Under the pieces are notes generated by a model. That model was not told where the DNA came from, did not search any database, and worked only from the letters and a program-made list of their open reading frames with translations. Below are positions 1 through 8,858 of a stretch of DNA of 64,000 bases, in pieces (the stretch's first letter is position 1; every line of letters starts with the position of its first letter). The position numbers and the translations under genes are program-made. Origin of the DNA: Ancylomarina euxina (GTDB lineage Bacteria; Bacteroidota; Bacteroidia; Bacteroidales; Marinifilaceae); contig NZ_QQWG01000003.1 in assembly GCF_003863355.1 (NCBI RefSeq), positions 248,001-312,000 of the forward strand, written 5' to 3'.

Positions 1-239
1 AAAGTAGAAAAAACTTGTTACCCTCCAAATCTTTTGCCCAACTTCTTTTCCTGTTTTTTTGCACTTTTTAGTCAAGCGTTTTATTTTCAGTGTAATAATT
101 TTTCAAAAAAAATATTTTTTTTTTTGAAGCCCTCTGTTTATTTAGGGTCGGGAGTGTGAAAGAATGTTTATTTATCTCAAAGATTCGATCAATATCTATC
201 AAAATGGATATCTTTGTTTCCCTAATTAAGTGGGGAGGT

Positions 240-851
240 ATGGATAATTTGGAATTGCCCCCTCCGATGAGTGAAATTCGAAAGATTATTAAGATTTATA
301 TGCTAGCAAACTCAAATCCCTTACTACGCCATGGCTTCTTATTTGGAGCTCTAGTTGGTGGTGTTTTAATTTTGACTTCTTTGATGTTCTATTTTAGAGG
401 AGTTCCAATCTCGATAAACCCTCAAATCACTTCTATCAATTATTTTTTGATAATGACAGGGATTTATTTTGGATTAAGAATTTATCGTAATGATGTTCTT
501 AGTGGTATTATTAGTTACGGAAGAGCTTTGGGTGCAGGAGTGCTGATAATTGGTATCGCAGGAGCTTTTTATGCCCTGTATATCTACATCTTAGTTAAAT
601 ATTTCGATCCGTCTATTCTACAAGAGTTTATTGGTATAATGGAAAAAAGTTTTGTGGAAGCTAAATATGATGAGAAGGATATTGAATTATTAATGGGTTT
701 TTATGGAAAGATTAGTCCTGGAGTTTTTGCCTTTGCGCAGTGGTTTAGTAAATTAGCTGCCGGATTCTTTTTTTCATTGATTTTGGCTTTTTTCTTTAGT
801 CGAAACTATGGAACATTGAAGAATAACTTAAACGATAAAAATCAAAAATAA
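240..851 (+). CDS. DUF4199 domain-containing membrane protein
   Basis: ORF 156..851; in-frame ATG at 240 is the likelier start (MDNLELPPPMSEIRKIIKIYMLANSNPLLRHGFLFG). Several hydrophobic segments; immediately precedes a GT2 gene, a common Bacteroidota arrangement. Confidence 0.75.
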   Translation: MDNLELPPPMSEIRKIIKIYMLANSNPLLRHGFLFGALVGGVLILTSLMFYFRGVPISINPQITSINYFLIMTGIYFGLRIYRNDVLSGIISYGRALGAGVLIIGIAGAFYALYIYILVKYFDPSILQEFIGIMEKSFVEAKYDEKDIELLMGFYGKISPGVFAFAQWFSKLAAGFFFSLILAFFFSRNYGTLKNNLNDKNQK

Positions 852-854
852 GCT

Positions 855-1802
855 ATGGACATTTCAGTAGTAGTACCACTATATAATGAAGATGAATCTT
901 TGCCAGAATTATTAGCATGGATTGATCGCGTGATGAAAGAGCATAGCTACTCTTACGAAGCCATTTTAGTCGATGATGGGAGTAAGGATACTTCTTGGGA
1001 GGTTGTTAGTCAACTTCAGAATGTATATTCTGAAGTTCGAGGTATAAAGTTCCGTCGTAATTATGGGAAATCTGCAGCTCTATTTTGTGGTTTTGAAGCG
1101 GCACAGGGCGATGTCGTTATAACCATGGATGCTGATCTCCAGGACTCTCCTGACGAAATTCCTGAACTGTATAGGATGGTGAAAGAAGAGAATTACGATA
1201 TCGTTTCAGGTTGGAAACAAAAGCGTTACGATCCTATAACCAAAACCATTCCAAGTAAGTTTTTCAATAGAACGGCACGAGCTGTTTCAGGTATTCGTTT
1301 GCACGATTTTAATTGTGGATTGAAGGCTTATAATTGTCAGGTTGTAAAAAGCATTGAAGTTTATGGTGAGATGCATCGTTATATTCCAATTTTAGCTAAA
1401 GAAGCGGGTTTTACTCGCATAGGCGAGAAAATTGTGCAGCACCAAGAGCGTAAGTATGGGGTGACAAAATTTGGATTGAGTCGATTTGTAAATGGCTTTC
1501 TCGATTTACTATCCATCTCATTTATGACACGTTTCGGTAAAAAACCGATGCATTTTTTTGGCTTGTTAGGATTCTTGATGTTTGTTTTAGGTTTTATGTC
1601 ATCTGCATGGATAGGTGTTCAGAAATTAATCAGCTTGAGCGAAGGTGTTAAAGCTGCATTGGTAACGGATAGTCCTTATTTTTATATTGCCTTAACTACT
1701 ATGGTTATTGGTACACAAATGATTTTAACGGGTTTTGTTGCTGAATTGGTTAGCCGTAGTTCAACGGATCGTAACCTGTATCAAATCGATAAAGAAATCT
1801 AA
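855..1802 (+). CDS. Glycosyltransferase family 2 (DPM1/GtrB-like, C-terminal TM helices)
   Basis: MDISVVVPLYNEDESLPEL, VDDGSKDTSW, MDADLQDSPDEIP, GLKAYN motifs; two C-terminal TM segments. Confidence 0.93.
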   Translation: MDISVVVPLYNEDESLPELLAWIDRVMKEHSYSYEAILVDDGSKDTSWEVVSQLQNVYSEVRGIKFRRNYGKSAALFCGFEAAQGDVVITMDADLQDSPDEIPELYRMVKEENYDIVSGWKQKRYDPITKTIPSKFFNRTARAVSGIRLHDFNCGLKAYNCQVVKSIEVYGEMHRYIPILAKEAGFTRIGEKIVQHQERKYGVTKFGLSRFVNGFLDLLSISFMTRFGKKPMHFFGLLGFLMFVLGFMSSAWIGVQKLISLSEGVKAALVTDSPYFYIALTTMVIGTQMILTGFVAELVSRSSTDRNLYQIDKEI

Positions 1803-1805
1803 ACA

Positions 1806-1866
1806 GAGTTATGAGTTATGAGTTATGAGTTATGAGTTATGAGTTATGAGTTATGAGTTATGAGTT
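1806..1866. repeat. 7-bp tandem repeat (GAGTTAT)x8.7
   Basis: Perfect consecutive GAGTTAT units read directly from the sequence, 8 full copies plus GAGTT. Confidence 0.97.
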
Positions 1867-1931
1867 GCGGAAAAAATGATTAACTCAATTTTAATTAACA
1901 GCTTGATATTGCTAACTGTTTATTGATTTAT

Positions 1932-2705
1932 ATGCTTAAAAGTATAATACGACTATTACTGAAAATATTCCCTCGTCCTATTTTAATTAGAATGAGTTTA
2001 ATTGCAAATAGAGTGATTGCTCTTTTTTATATGGGAAATAAGGTGGAATGCCCTGTTTGTGGTGGTAAGTTCAGGAAATTTCTTCCTTATGGATATACCA
2101 AGCAAACAGGAAGGGATAATGCCCTATGTCCCCGTTGCTTGTCATTGGAGCGTCACCGATTGATGTATTTATATCTGAAGGAGAAAACTGATTTTTTTAC
2201 GAGGGATTTAAAAGTACTCCATATTGCACCAGAGCAATGTTTCTACAAGCGTTTTAGAGCTTTAGAAAACTTGGATTACACCACAGGTGATTTGGAATCT
2301 CCTATTGCCGATGTACATTTCGATGTTCAGGCTATTCCTTTTTCAGATGAGACTTACGATGTGGTCATTTGTAACCATGTGTTGGAGCATGTTGATGACG
2401 ATGCTAAAGCGATGTCTGAGATTTATCGAATTCTTAAGCCTGGAGGTTTTGCGATCTTACAGGTTCCACAAGATGCCGATGCAGAAAAGACCTATGAAGA
2501 TGCTAGCATTACCGATCCTGTGGAAAGAGAGAAGCATTTCTTGCAGAAAGATCATGTTCGCCTTTATGGTCTCGATTATGCTGAGCGATTGACTTCGGTT
2601 GGTTTTAAGGTTACGGCTGATACGTATTCAAATAATTTTCCTCTCGAAACAGCAAAACGTTATGCTTTACCCTTAAAAGAGATATTCTATTTTAATCAGA
2701 AGTAG
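1932..2705 (+). CDS. Class I SAM-dependent methyltransferase with N-terminal zinc-ribbon-like CPVCGG...CPRC
   Basis: ORF 1923..2705 begins with TTG; ATG at 1932. VLHIAPEQCF, YDVVICNHVLEHVDDDAKAMSEIYRILKPGGFAILQVP = Methyltransf_11 motifs. Confidence 0.88.
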   Translation: MLKSIIRLLLKIFPRPILIRMSLIANRVIALFYMGNKVECPVCGGKFRKFLPYGYTKQTGRDNALCPRCLSLERHRLMYLYLKEKTDFFTRDLKVLHIAPEQCFYKRFRALENLDYTTGDLESPIADVHFDVQAIPFSDETYDVVICNHVLEHVDDDAKAMSEIYRILKPGGFAILQVPQDADAEKTYEDASITDPVEREKHFLQKDHVRLYGLDYAERLTSVGFKVTADTYSNNFPLETAKRYALPLKEIFYFNQK

Positions 2706-2898
2706 ATTTTTTTATAAACATATTATGAACCATGAACACGCAATAAAACTGCTTAGTTTATGGTTTTTTTTGTGTTTAAAAATGGAGTGTGTTTGTTGTT
2801 GTTGGGAAAATGTTTATCGAAAAACGATAATTAAATATTGTTTTGCATGTTTTTATTGTTTAGGTTTGTAGCACCTAATAATTAAATAATATATCGAA

Positions 2899-3531
2899 AT
2901 GAAAAATAATATTAGAATCATCAACTTCTTAAGAATCTTCTTTAAGATTTTTTATAAACTATCAATCTTCGCTTTTGTTGGATGGGGGTTAGTTTATTTT
3001 GTGCATTTATTTATAGATTTCAGAGTTCCTGATATTCCGTTTGCAGGAGAAACATATTTTAAAACTGATGTGGCCTACGATTTAATATTAGGAAGTCATT
3101 ATGATGAAACAATAGATGTTGCAGTAAACCTAGGAAGAATACACTCGAATGACCTATTTTATAGGTTTATGGGCTTATTGAATGCTGTGTTATCAGCAGG
3201 AATTTTAACATTAATGTTCAGGTATGCTTATTATATTTTTAATGAATTGCATAAACGTGAGAAGAATGGAACTTATTTTTCCTTAGAGGTGTATCATTGG
3301 ATAAGGAAGGTTGGTTTTCTTATGTTGGCTTATCCTATTTACTTTCTAATAAATGGCTGCGTTTTTTCTTGGTTTCTTTTAGATAATGTTTCATTTATGG
3401 GACAGGAAGTCCATTTTCAACCAGATTATACCTTACTGACTAAGGTGGTGAGTGTACTTGTTGTTTTTGTTTTCGCCGAAATTTACCGAGTAGGAATCGA
3501 GATGAAAGAAGAAACCGATTTAACCATCTAA
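2899..3531 (+). CDS. DUF2975 domain-containing membrane protein
   Basis: Multi-TM protein of DUF2975 pattern directly followed by a small HTH regulator (3542..3751). Confidence 0.75.
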   Translation: MKNNIRIINFLRIFFKIFYKLSIFAFVGWGLVYFVHLFIDFRVPDIPFAGETYFKTDVAYDLILGSHYDETIDVAVNLGRIHSNDLFYRFMGLLNAVLSAGILTLMFRYAYYIFNELHKREKNGTYFSLEVYHWIRKVGFLMLAYPIYFLINGCVFSWFLLDNVSFMGQEVHFQPDYTLLTKVVSVLVVFVFAEIYRVGIEMKEETDLTI

Positions 3532-3541
3532 TATTTAGACT

Positions 3542-3751
3542 ATGCCTATTATAACAAATTTAGATGTGATGCTTGCCAAGCGCAAGATGAGCTCCAAAGA
3601 ATTGGCCGAACGTATTGGTATTACCATGGCCAACCTTTCCATATTAAAGTCGGGGAAAGCCAAGGCGGTTCGTTTTAGCACGCTCGAAGCTATTTGCCGG
3701 GAACTGAATTGTCAGCCAGGAGATCTTTTCGAATATCAGCCTGACGATTAA
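3542..3751 (+). CDS. Small XRE/Cro-type HTH transcriptional regulator
   Basis: MPIITNLDVMLAKRKMSSKELAERIGITMANLSILKSGKAKAVRFSTLEAICRELNCQPGDLFEYQ, YozG-like HTH_26. Confidence 0.92.
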   Translation: MPIITNLDVMLAKRKMSSKELAERIGITMANLSILKSGKAKAVRFSTLEAICRELNCQPGDLFEYQPDD

Positions 3752-3774
3752 GTTCCTTCGGTATAAGACACAGC

Positions 3775-3963
3775 CCATCGGCTAAAAATCGTTCCCATCG
3801 CCAAAATTTACTCCCCATCGGGGTATTTTATGCTTCCATCGCCAAAATAAGCCTCCCATCGGGGCATTTAGGCTTTCCATCGCATATTTGAGGCTCCCAT
3901 CGCTTGTTTTATGCTTCCCATCGGCCTAATTAGGCTCCCATCGGCTATGTGCCCTAAGCATCG
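3775..3963. repeat. Phased degenerate repeat array: CCATCG anchors every 20-21 bp (9 CCATCG + 1 GCATCG)
   Basis: CCATCG starts at 3775, 3795, 3815, 3836, 3856, 3877, 3897, 3918, 3938; GCATCG at 3958. AT-rich centres separate G/C-rich anchors. Confidence 0.93.
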
Positions 3964-4014
3964 CGGGGCTTTCAGTGGTTTTGATTTTTGAGTATCTGTG
4001 CGGTAGTAAAAAGA

Positions 4015-4145
4015 GGTTTCCTTCTGATTTTGGAAGCTCCCTTTTGCTCAGGATGGCTCCCTTCTGGTTTTGGAGGCTTCCTTTTGCTCAGGATGGCTCC
4101 CTTCTGGTTTTGGAGGCTTCCTTTTGCTCAGGATGGCTCCCTTCT
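4015..4145. repeat. 40-bp tandem repeat (about 3.3 copies) made of two related 20-bp half-units
   Basis: GGCTCCCTTCTGGTTTTGGAGGCTTCCTTTTGCTCAGGAT at 4055-4094 and 4095-4134 (identical), degenerate copy 4015-4054, partial 4135-4145. Confidence 0.95.
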
Positions 4146-4211
4146 AAAAAAGCACCGCTCTTCTTGGGGGTTCCAGAGCTTTTCAGTTTTGAATACCTAT
4201 CTGATCAAATA

Positions 4212-4243
4212 AAAAAAAAGAGGCTTTTAGGCCTCTTTTTTTA
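4212..4243. terminator. Bidirectional intrinsic terminator overlapping the miaA stop
   Basis: AAAAAAAAGAGGC-TTTTAG-GCCTCTTTTTTT. Confidence 0.8.
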
Positions 4244-5138
4244 TCTGGGAATCCAGATAAGCGATAATTTCATCTGCCTGATCGGGATGAAACCACTGTA
4301 TGTTTTCATCTCGTCGAAACCAGGATAATTGTCGTTTGGCGTAGTGTCGAGAATTTCGTTTGATCAGTTCTATTGCCTTATCGAGGCTAATATGACCTTT
4401 GAAATGTTCGAATAGTTCTTTATAGCCAACTGTGTTCATCGAGTTTAAGTCGCGGAATTCGAAAAGAGCTTTTGCTTCTTCAATTAGGCCTTCTGCGATC
4501 ATGATGTCTACCCGCTGATTGATTCGATCGTAAAGTTCAGCTCTGTCTCTATTCAAACCAATTTTAATGATATCGAAGTCGCGTTCTTTTGTTTTATTCG
4601 TTCGGAGTGAAGAATAAGGTTTGCCCGACATGAGGCAAACTTCAACGGCATGAATCACACGCTTGGCATTTTGCAAATCGACCTGATCGTAAAAAACAGG
4701 ATCGAGTTCTTTCAGTTCAGCTTGCATGGCTTCCAGGCCATTTTTATCGTAACGATCGCAAACTTCCTTTCGGATTTCTGGCGATATGGTTGGGATCAAA
4801 TCAATGCCATTGCAAACCGCATCGATATACATCATAGAGCCGCCAACCATTAGCATTTGGTCTTTCTCTTTAAACTTATCGCTTAAAAGAGCCAGTGTTT
4901 TCTGTTCGCATTCCCAAGAGCTGAAGTAGTCGTGAATAGAATGTGAATGTATAAAGTGATGCTTTACGGCTTCGAGTTGTTCCTGTTCTGGGACAGCCGT
5001 TCCTATGCGCATTTCACGATACACCTGTCTACTATCCGATGAAGTGATTTCTGTATCGAAATGGTGGGCAATGCGTATGCTAAGATCGGTTTTTCCTACA
5101 CCAGTAGGACCAAGCAGAACGATAAGTGTTTTTGACAT
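4227..5138 (-). CDS. miaA: tRNA dimethylallyltransferase
   Basis: MSKTLIVLLGPTGVGKTDLSIRIA, SSDSRQVYREMRIGTA, HAVEVCLMSGKPYS, KRNSRHYAKRQLSWFRRD; ORF extends to 5162, but the ATG at 5138 fits the family N-terminus. Confidence 0.97.
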   Translation of the reverse strand: MSKTLIVLLGPTGVGKTDLSIRIAHHFDTEITSSDSRQVYREMRIGTAVPEQEQLEAVKHHFIHSHSIHDYFSSWECEQKTLALLSDKFKEKDQMLMVGGSMMYIDAVCNGIDLIPTISPEIRKEVCDRYDKNGLEAMQAELKELDPVFYDQVDLQNAKRVIHAVEVCLMSGKPYSSLRTNKTKERDFDIIKIGLNRDRAELYDRINQRVDIMIAEGLIEEAKALFEFRDLNSMNTVGYKELFEHFKGHISLDKAIELIKRNSRHYAKRQLSWFRRDENIQWFHPDQADEIIAYLDSQIKKEA

Positions 5139-5261
5139 CGTGTTATAAGCGTATTGTATCAATTATAAATCAAAATCTATCGGTAAAATGCCGGTAGATA
5201 TTCGACAAGCAGAATCAAGCTTGCGCAGATAATGATTCGTTCGAATACAAATCGGTATTAT

Positions 5262-5292
5262 AATTAAAGCTCCAATACGGAGCTTTAGTTTT
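5262..5292. terminator. Intrinsic terminator-like hairpin
   Basis: AAAGCTCC-AATAC-GGAGCTTT flanked by A/T tracts, downstream of the minus-strand gene 5313..5888. Confidence 0.6.
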
Positions 5293-5312
5293 ATATTTGG
5301 GTACGATTAATT

Positions 5313-5888
5313 TTAAAGAATATCCTCGTAATCATCAAGGCTTTCAAATTGCGGACCATCTTCAGAATCATCATCAAATTCATCCATAAAATCAAAATCC
5401 TGATCTCTTTTTGTTGCTGATTTTAAATCGACACCATCAAGATCAAAATCATCCATATTATCAAAGTCCATTACAATTTGTTCAGGAGTCTCACCTTTAA
5501 ATAATATAACCTTTGGAGCATCAACTGCTGCTCGTCTTCTCTCGACATCTAGTAATTCGATATTGAAATAACGGTCGGAGAAAAAGTCGAAAACATATAT
5601 TAATTGAGGGGTTTCTTTATTGATGAATTCTCTCATCATAGCAACGTCCATAGCAACAATATTAACATTGTCGTCGTCGTCACTACTCATTTCGAAAAGC
5701 GCAATTTCTTTACCTCTTTCACCCATATCAGAAATTTGGAAGAAAGAAGCCATTTGCGTATTGTCGTAGGCTAATGCCTGTTGAATGGTGTTATGCAATT
5801 CCAGATAGGTTCCTTCATTATCCATTTCGACTTCCATTAGGAAATCGTCTTTCTCAGGTGAGGTGATTTTTAGCTTGAATATATTCAT
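5313..5888 (-). CDS. Plasmid pRiA4b ORF-3 / IS1096 passenger-like family protein (acidic C-terminus)
   Basis: MNIFKLKITSPEKDDFLMEVEMDNEGTYLELHNTIQQALAYDNTQMASFFQISD matches the family pattern; stand-alone gene. Confidence 0.6.
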   Translation of the reverse strand: MNIFKLKITSPEKDDFLMEVEMDNEGTYLELHNTIQQALAYDNTQMASFFQISDMGERGKEIALFEMSSDDDDNVNIVAMDVAMMREFINKETPQLIYVFDFFSDRYFNIELLDVERRRAAVDAPKVILFKGETPEQIVMDFDNMDDFDLDGVDLKSATKRDQDFDFMDEFDDDSEDGPQFESLDDYEDIL

Positions 5889-5929
5889 GGTTATGTTTTT
5901 TTTTTATAAAGGTAGAAAAGATATAGGTA

Positions 5930-7000
5930 TTATGAATTTAACCCGCTTAAAAAATTCATGGTGTCAATATTATCTGCATAATCATTAAGATTAGGTTGTT
6001 GAGCTTTTCCGAATGGAATGGTGTTTTCTCCTATCTGGCCAACAATGCATTGTATGTTTTCACTGTTTTCTTTAAGTAGGTTTTTGACTTGATCGATATC
6101 TCTATAGTGTTCGTAATGTAAAACGGCTATAGGAGATGTCATGGCAACATCTTCTTTTACCAGCAAAAAGCCATTGTCGAAATGTTTTACTGCATTCATC
6201 AAATATAATGATCGCTGATAGTCGTGATTGTTTGCGTACTTATTGTGATCTAACAAGGGTGCATAATCTTGCCAGATATCCAGAATTTGTGTGATGTCGT
6301 AATTTTCGGGCACATATAGTTTAGATACATTTCGACATCCTAAGCCGAAATATTGAAACACATCCTGTCCTAGTTTGTGGATTTCTTCTTGGCTTTCTTT
6401 CCCAGTAATTATAGCTACAGAATTTCTGTTGCGACGAATAATGTGGGGGTATTTGCTAAAATAGGCTTCAAAATAGCGAGCTGAATTGTTGCTCCCAGTC
6501 GCAATTATTGCATCAAAATCCTGATTGCCTTTTAATTGTTCATTTTTGAAAGATATCAAGCTTTTGAATTCAGGATTTATTTTACCCAAAAGTTTTGTAA
6601 TACAGTCGAGTAAACGATTATCCTTTGAAGATAGTTTACCGATGAAATGATGACCTGAAATCAGAACCGAAAGCATGTCGTGAAAGCCAACCATTGGAAT
6701 GTTTCCCGCCATAATAACGGCGACACGTTTATTTGTGTTTTGATCAGGGATCTTGTAGTTACTGCACCATTCGTTAAGTTTTTCTAAATCTAAAAATGAA
6801 CAGATTCCCTGAATAGAATTTCTTACATGGGCAGGTGTGAACCAGGCATTTTCGATATAAGCATTCTCAATTAAATTTTCGAATTCTGCATAGAATACCT
6901 CATTTAAAGGATGATTGCTTGTGCATGATTCAACGGTTTTAAATTGCTCTAGAAACTGTCCAAGATTTACAAATGCTTCTATGCGTTCTGATCTATTCAT
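5930..7000 (-). CDS. Acyl-CoA reductase (LuxC-like, aldehyde dehydrogenase superfamily)
   Basis: VAVIMAGNIPMVGFHDMLSVLISGHHFIGKLSSKD; ATGSNNSARYFEAYF; YFGLGCRNVSKLYVP catalytic-Cys region. Confidence 0.82.
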   Translation of the reverse strand: MNRSERIEAFVNLGQFLEQFKTVESCTSNHPLNEVFYAEFENLIENAYIENAWFTPAHVRNSIQGICSFLDLEKLNEWCSNYKIPDQNTNKRVAVIMAGNIPMVGFHDMLSVLISGHHFIGKLSSKDNRLLDCITKLLGKINPEFKSLISFKNEQLKGNQDFDAIIATGSNNSARYFEAYFSKYPHIIRRNRNSVAIITGKESQEEIHKLGQDVFQYFGLGCRNVSKLYVPENYDITQILDIWQDYAPLLDHNKYANNHDYQRSLYLMNAVKHFDNGFLLVKEDVAMTSPIAVLHYEHYRDIDQVKNLLKENSENIQCIVGQIGENTIPFGKAQQPNLNDYADNIDTMNFLSGLNS

Positions 7001-7105
7001 TTTTATATTTGAGTGATGATAGTAATGGGAGGTTTTATTCTCTGTGCAAATATATTAAAGATATTGGGATTCCCGAAAGCTACTTTTATCGATTAGTTCT
7101 CATGC

Positions 7106-7402
7106 TCAGATTAATTTGTTTATGTAGTTGATTAGAATTAAGAGCAGGGTAATACTTACTAAAATCCTGTTGGATTTGATCGTCCATATCGATCTAAATT
7201 TAATATGTGCGGCCAAGCTAATGATTAGGAGTATTAGAGGTATTAGGGCAGGATAGGTTTGAATACTCTCTAATAAATTCCCTTTTAAAAGAGAAATAAA
7301 TGCCGATTGTAAACCACAACCAGGGCATTCTATCTGATAATTCTGATAAAATTGACAAGATAAGCTATGTGTTTCTATCCATTGTATAAGTTTGTTCCAC
7401 AT
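7106..7402 (-). CDS. DUF2752 domain-containing membrane protein
   Basis: ECPGCGLQSAFISLLKGNLLESIQTYPALIPL, the CPGCG(L/M)..A.. pattern of DUF2752. Confidence 0.8.
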   Translation of the reverse strand: MWNKLIQWIETHSLSCQFYQNYQIECPGCGLQSAFISLLKGNLLESIQTYPALIPLILLIISLAAHIKFRSIWTIKSNRILVSITLLLILINYINKLI

Positions 7403-7569
7403 TCTTTCAATATTCCATTAACACTTTTTTGCATATGAATGTTAAATATATACAAAAAGAAAGCTTTTTTCATCTAAGTTTTAAATTTGAAACTTATCCA
7501 TTTCTCATAAAGACACAAAAAAAACGCCGCAATTACTTGCAGCGCTTTTGAGTATATTCTAATGATTAT

Positions 7570-8592
7570 TTAGTCATTGTCATCATCATTTTCACCAACT
7601 TTTGGTTGGAATTCCCACATGTCACTTAAGCCATTTTGGCCACTCAAACCTGTAACAATAAAGCCTCTGTTATCTATACTAAAACCAATTGCATCAACAC
7701 GTGAAATGACTTCATTTTCTAATGAGGTTCTTTCTACCCAATCGTCTTTAGATGGATTGTATTCCCATACTTCTCTACCATTACCACCTAATCCTGTTGT
7801 TAAATATCCTTTGCCATCAATTACGAAAGCTATAGCACTAGTTCTTTGAACGTTTTCAGCACCATTGTCCTTATCGATATCTTTCTTTTGCGTCCAAGTT
7901 TCAGTTGTAGCATCAAATTCCCATACATTATCAAGATTGTTTACTCCTGATACTAAATAGGCTTTGTTACCAATTGTAAATGTAGTCGCATCAGTTGTTT
8001 TGCTACCTCCATAGCCTATGCTTTCAGACCATGTACCATTTTGGAATTTATAGAAATCCTTCAAGTTACTATGATCTTCACCATCTAAGAATCCGTAACC
8101 TGTTCCAACATAAGCAACATCATTAGTACCATTACCGTCTGTGTCAAAAGCAAAAGCTACAGCTCCTTGGCGAGCACCGCCTGGGAACATATCGACAACT
8201 TTTGACCATTGGTTGGTTGTAGGATTAAATTCCCAAAAATCGCTCAATCTGTTATTGTCTTCATCAACACCTAATCCAATATATCCTTTTCCATCAACTG
8301 AAAATGCAACGGCTTCACGTCTTAAAACTGCACCAGGTACAGGAAGAGCAGTAGCAGAAGTCCAATTATCACTTGCTGTGTTGAATTTATAGAAACTTGA
8401 AAAATAATCTCCATTTGAATAGCCTAAACCAACATATACATCATCACCAATAGTAAAGCTTACAGCTCCACCACGTCCAGATCCACTATATTCTGAGCTT
8501 TTTTTCCAGTTTCCATCCAAACCATTATCGCTACCACAGCTTGTGATAAAGAGAGATAATGCAAAAAATGCCAATAATAATCTTTGTTTCAT
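7570..8592 (-). CDS. Kelch-repeat beta-propeller lipoprotein
   Basis: Lipobox LFITSCGS; repeated GG.A.F.IGD..YVGLG / DFWEFNP...W blades. Confidence 0.85.
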   Translation of the reverse strand: MKQRLLLAFFALSLFITSCGSDNGLDGNWKKSSEYSGSGRGGAVSFTIGDDVYVGLGYSNGDYFSSFYKFNTASDNWTSATALPVPGAVLRREAVAFSVDGKGYIGLGVDEDNNRLSDFWEFNPTTNQWSKVVDMFPGGARQGAVAFAFDTDGNGTNDVAYVGTGYGFLDGEDHSNLKDFYKFQNGTWSESIGYGGSKTTDATTFTIGNKAYLVSGVNNLDNVWEFDATTETWTQKKDIDKDNGAENVQRTSAIAFVIDGKGYLTTGLGGNGREVWEYNPSKDDWVERTSLENEVISRVDAIGFSIDNRGFIVTGLSGQNGLSDMWEFQPKVGENDDDND

Positions 8593-8858
8593 GTGTTATG
8601 ATTTTATCAATAATTAATACGATTATACATTTAAATTTTCATAAGAAATTGAAGTTCTTTTTTTTCTTATGACGACAAATATAAATAAAAATCAATAGGA
8701 TTGGTTTATCCCAACATAAAAATACCGTGTGCTTTTGAAAAATTAACAATTAAAAATCTCAATTAGAAAATCTCGATATTTTATTTACATTTGTGCGTTA
8801 TCCGATAATTTCTTACAAATCATCACATGATATTAGTTCATGATTATCCTTTATTTAT

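Noticed and set aside
2287-2592. 101-aa ORF inside the methyltransferase
   Set aside because: Alternative frame of a well-supported CDS with no independent motif.
3775-4145. CRISPR array
   Set aside because: Period is only 20-21 bp (or 40 bp made of related 20-bp halves) with no unique spacers and no cas genes in the window.
3975-4328. ORF track entries 3975..4328 and 3988..4212 (Trp/Phe-rich repeats) as genes
   Set aside because: They are translations of the non-coding tandem repeat in two overlapping frames and run into the terminator and miaA 3' end.
5313-5888. Mobile element (IS1096-type passenger) because of the pRiA4b ORF-3 family match
   Set aside because: No transposase, terminal inverted repeats or target duplications nearby; the gene appears to be a stand-alone chromosomal member.
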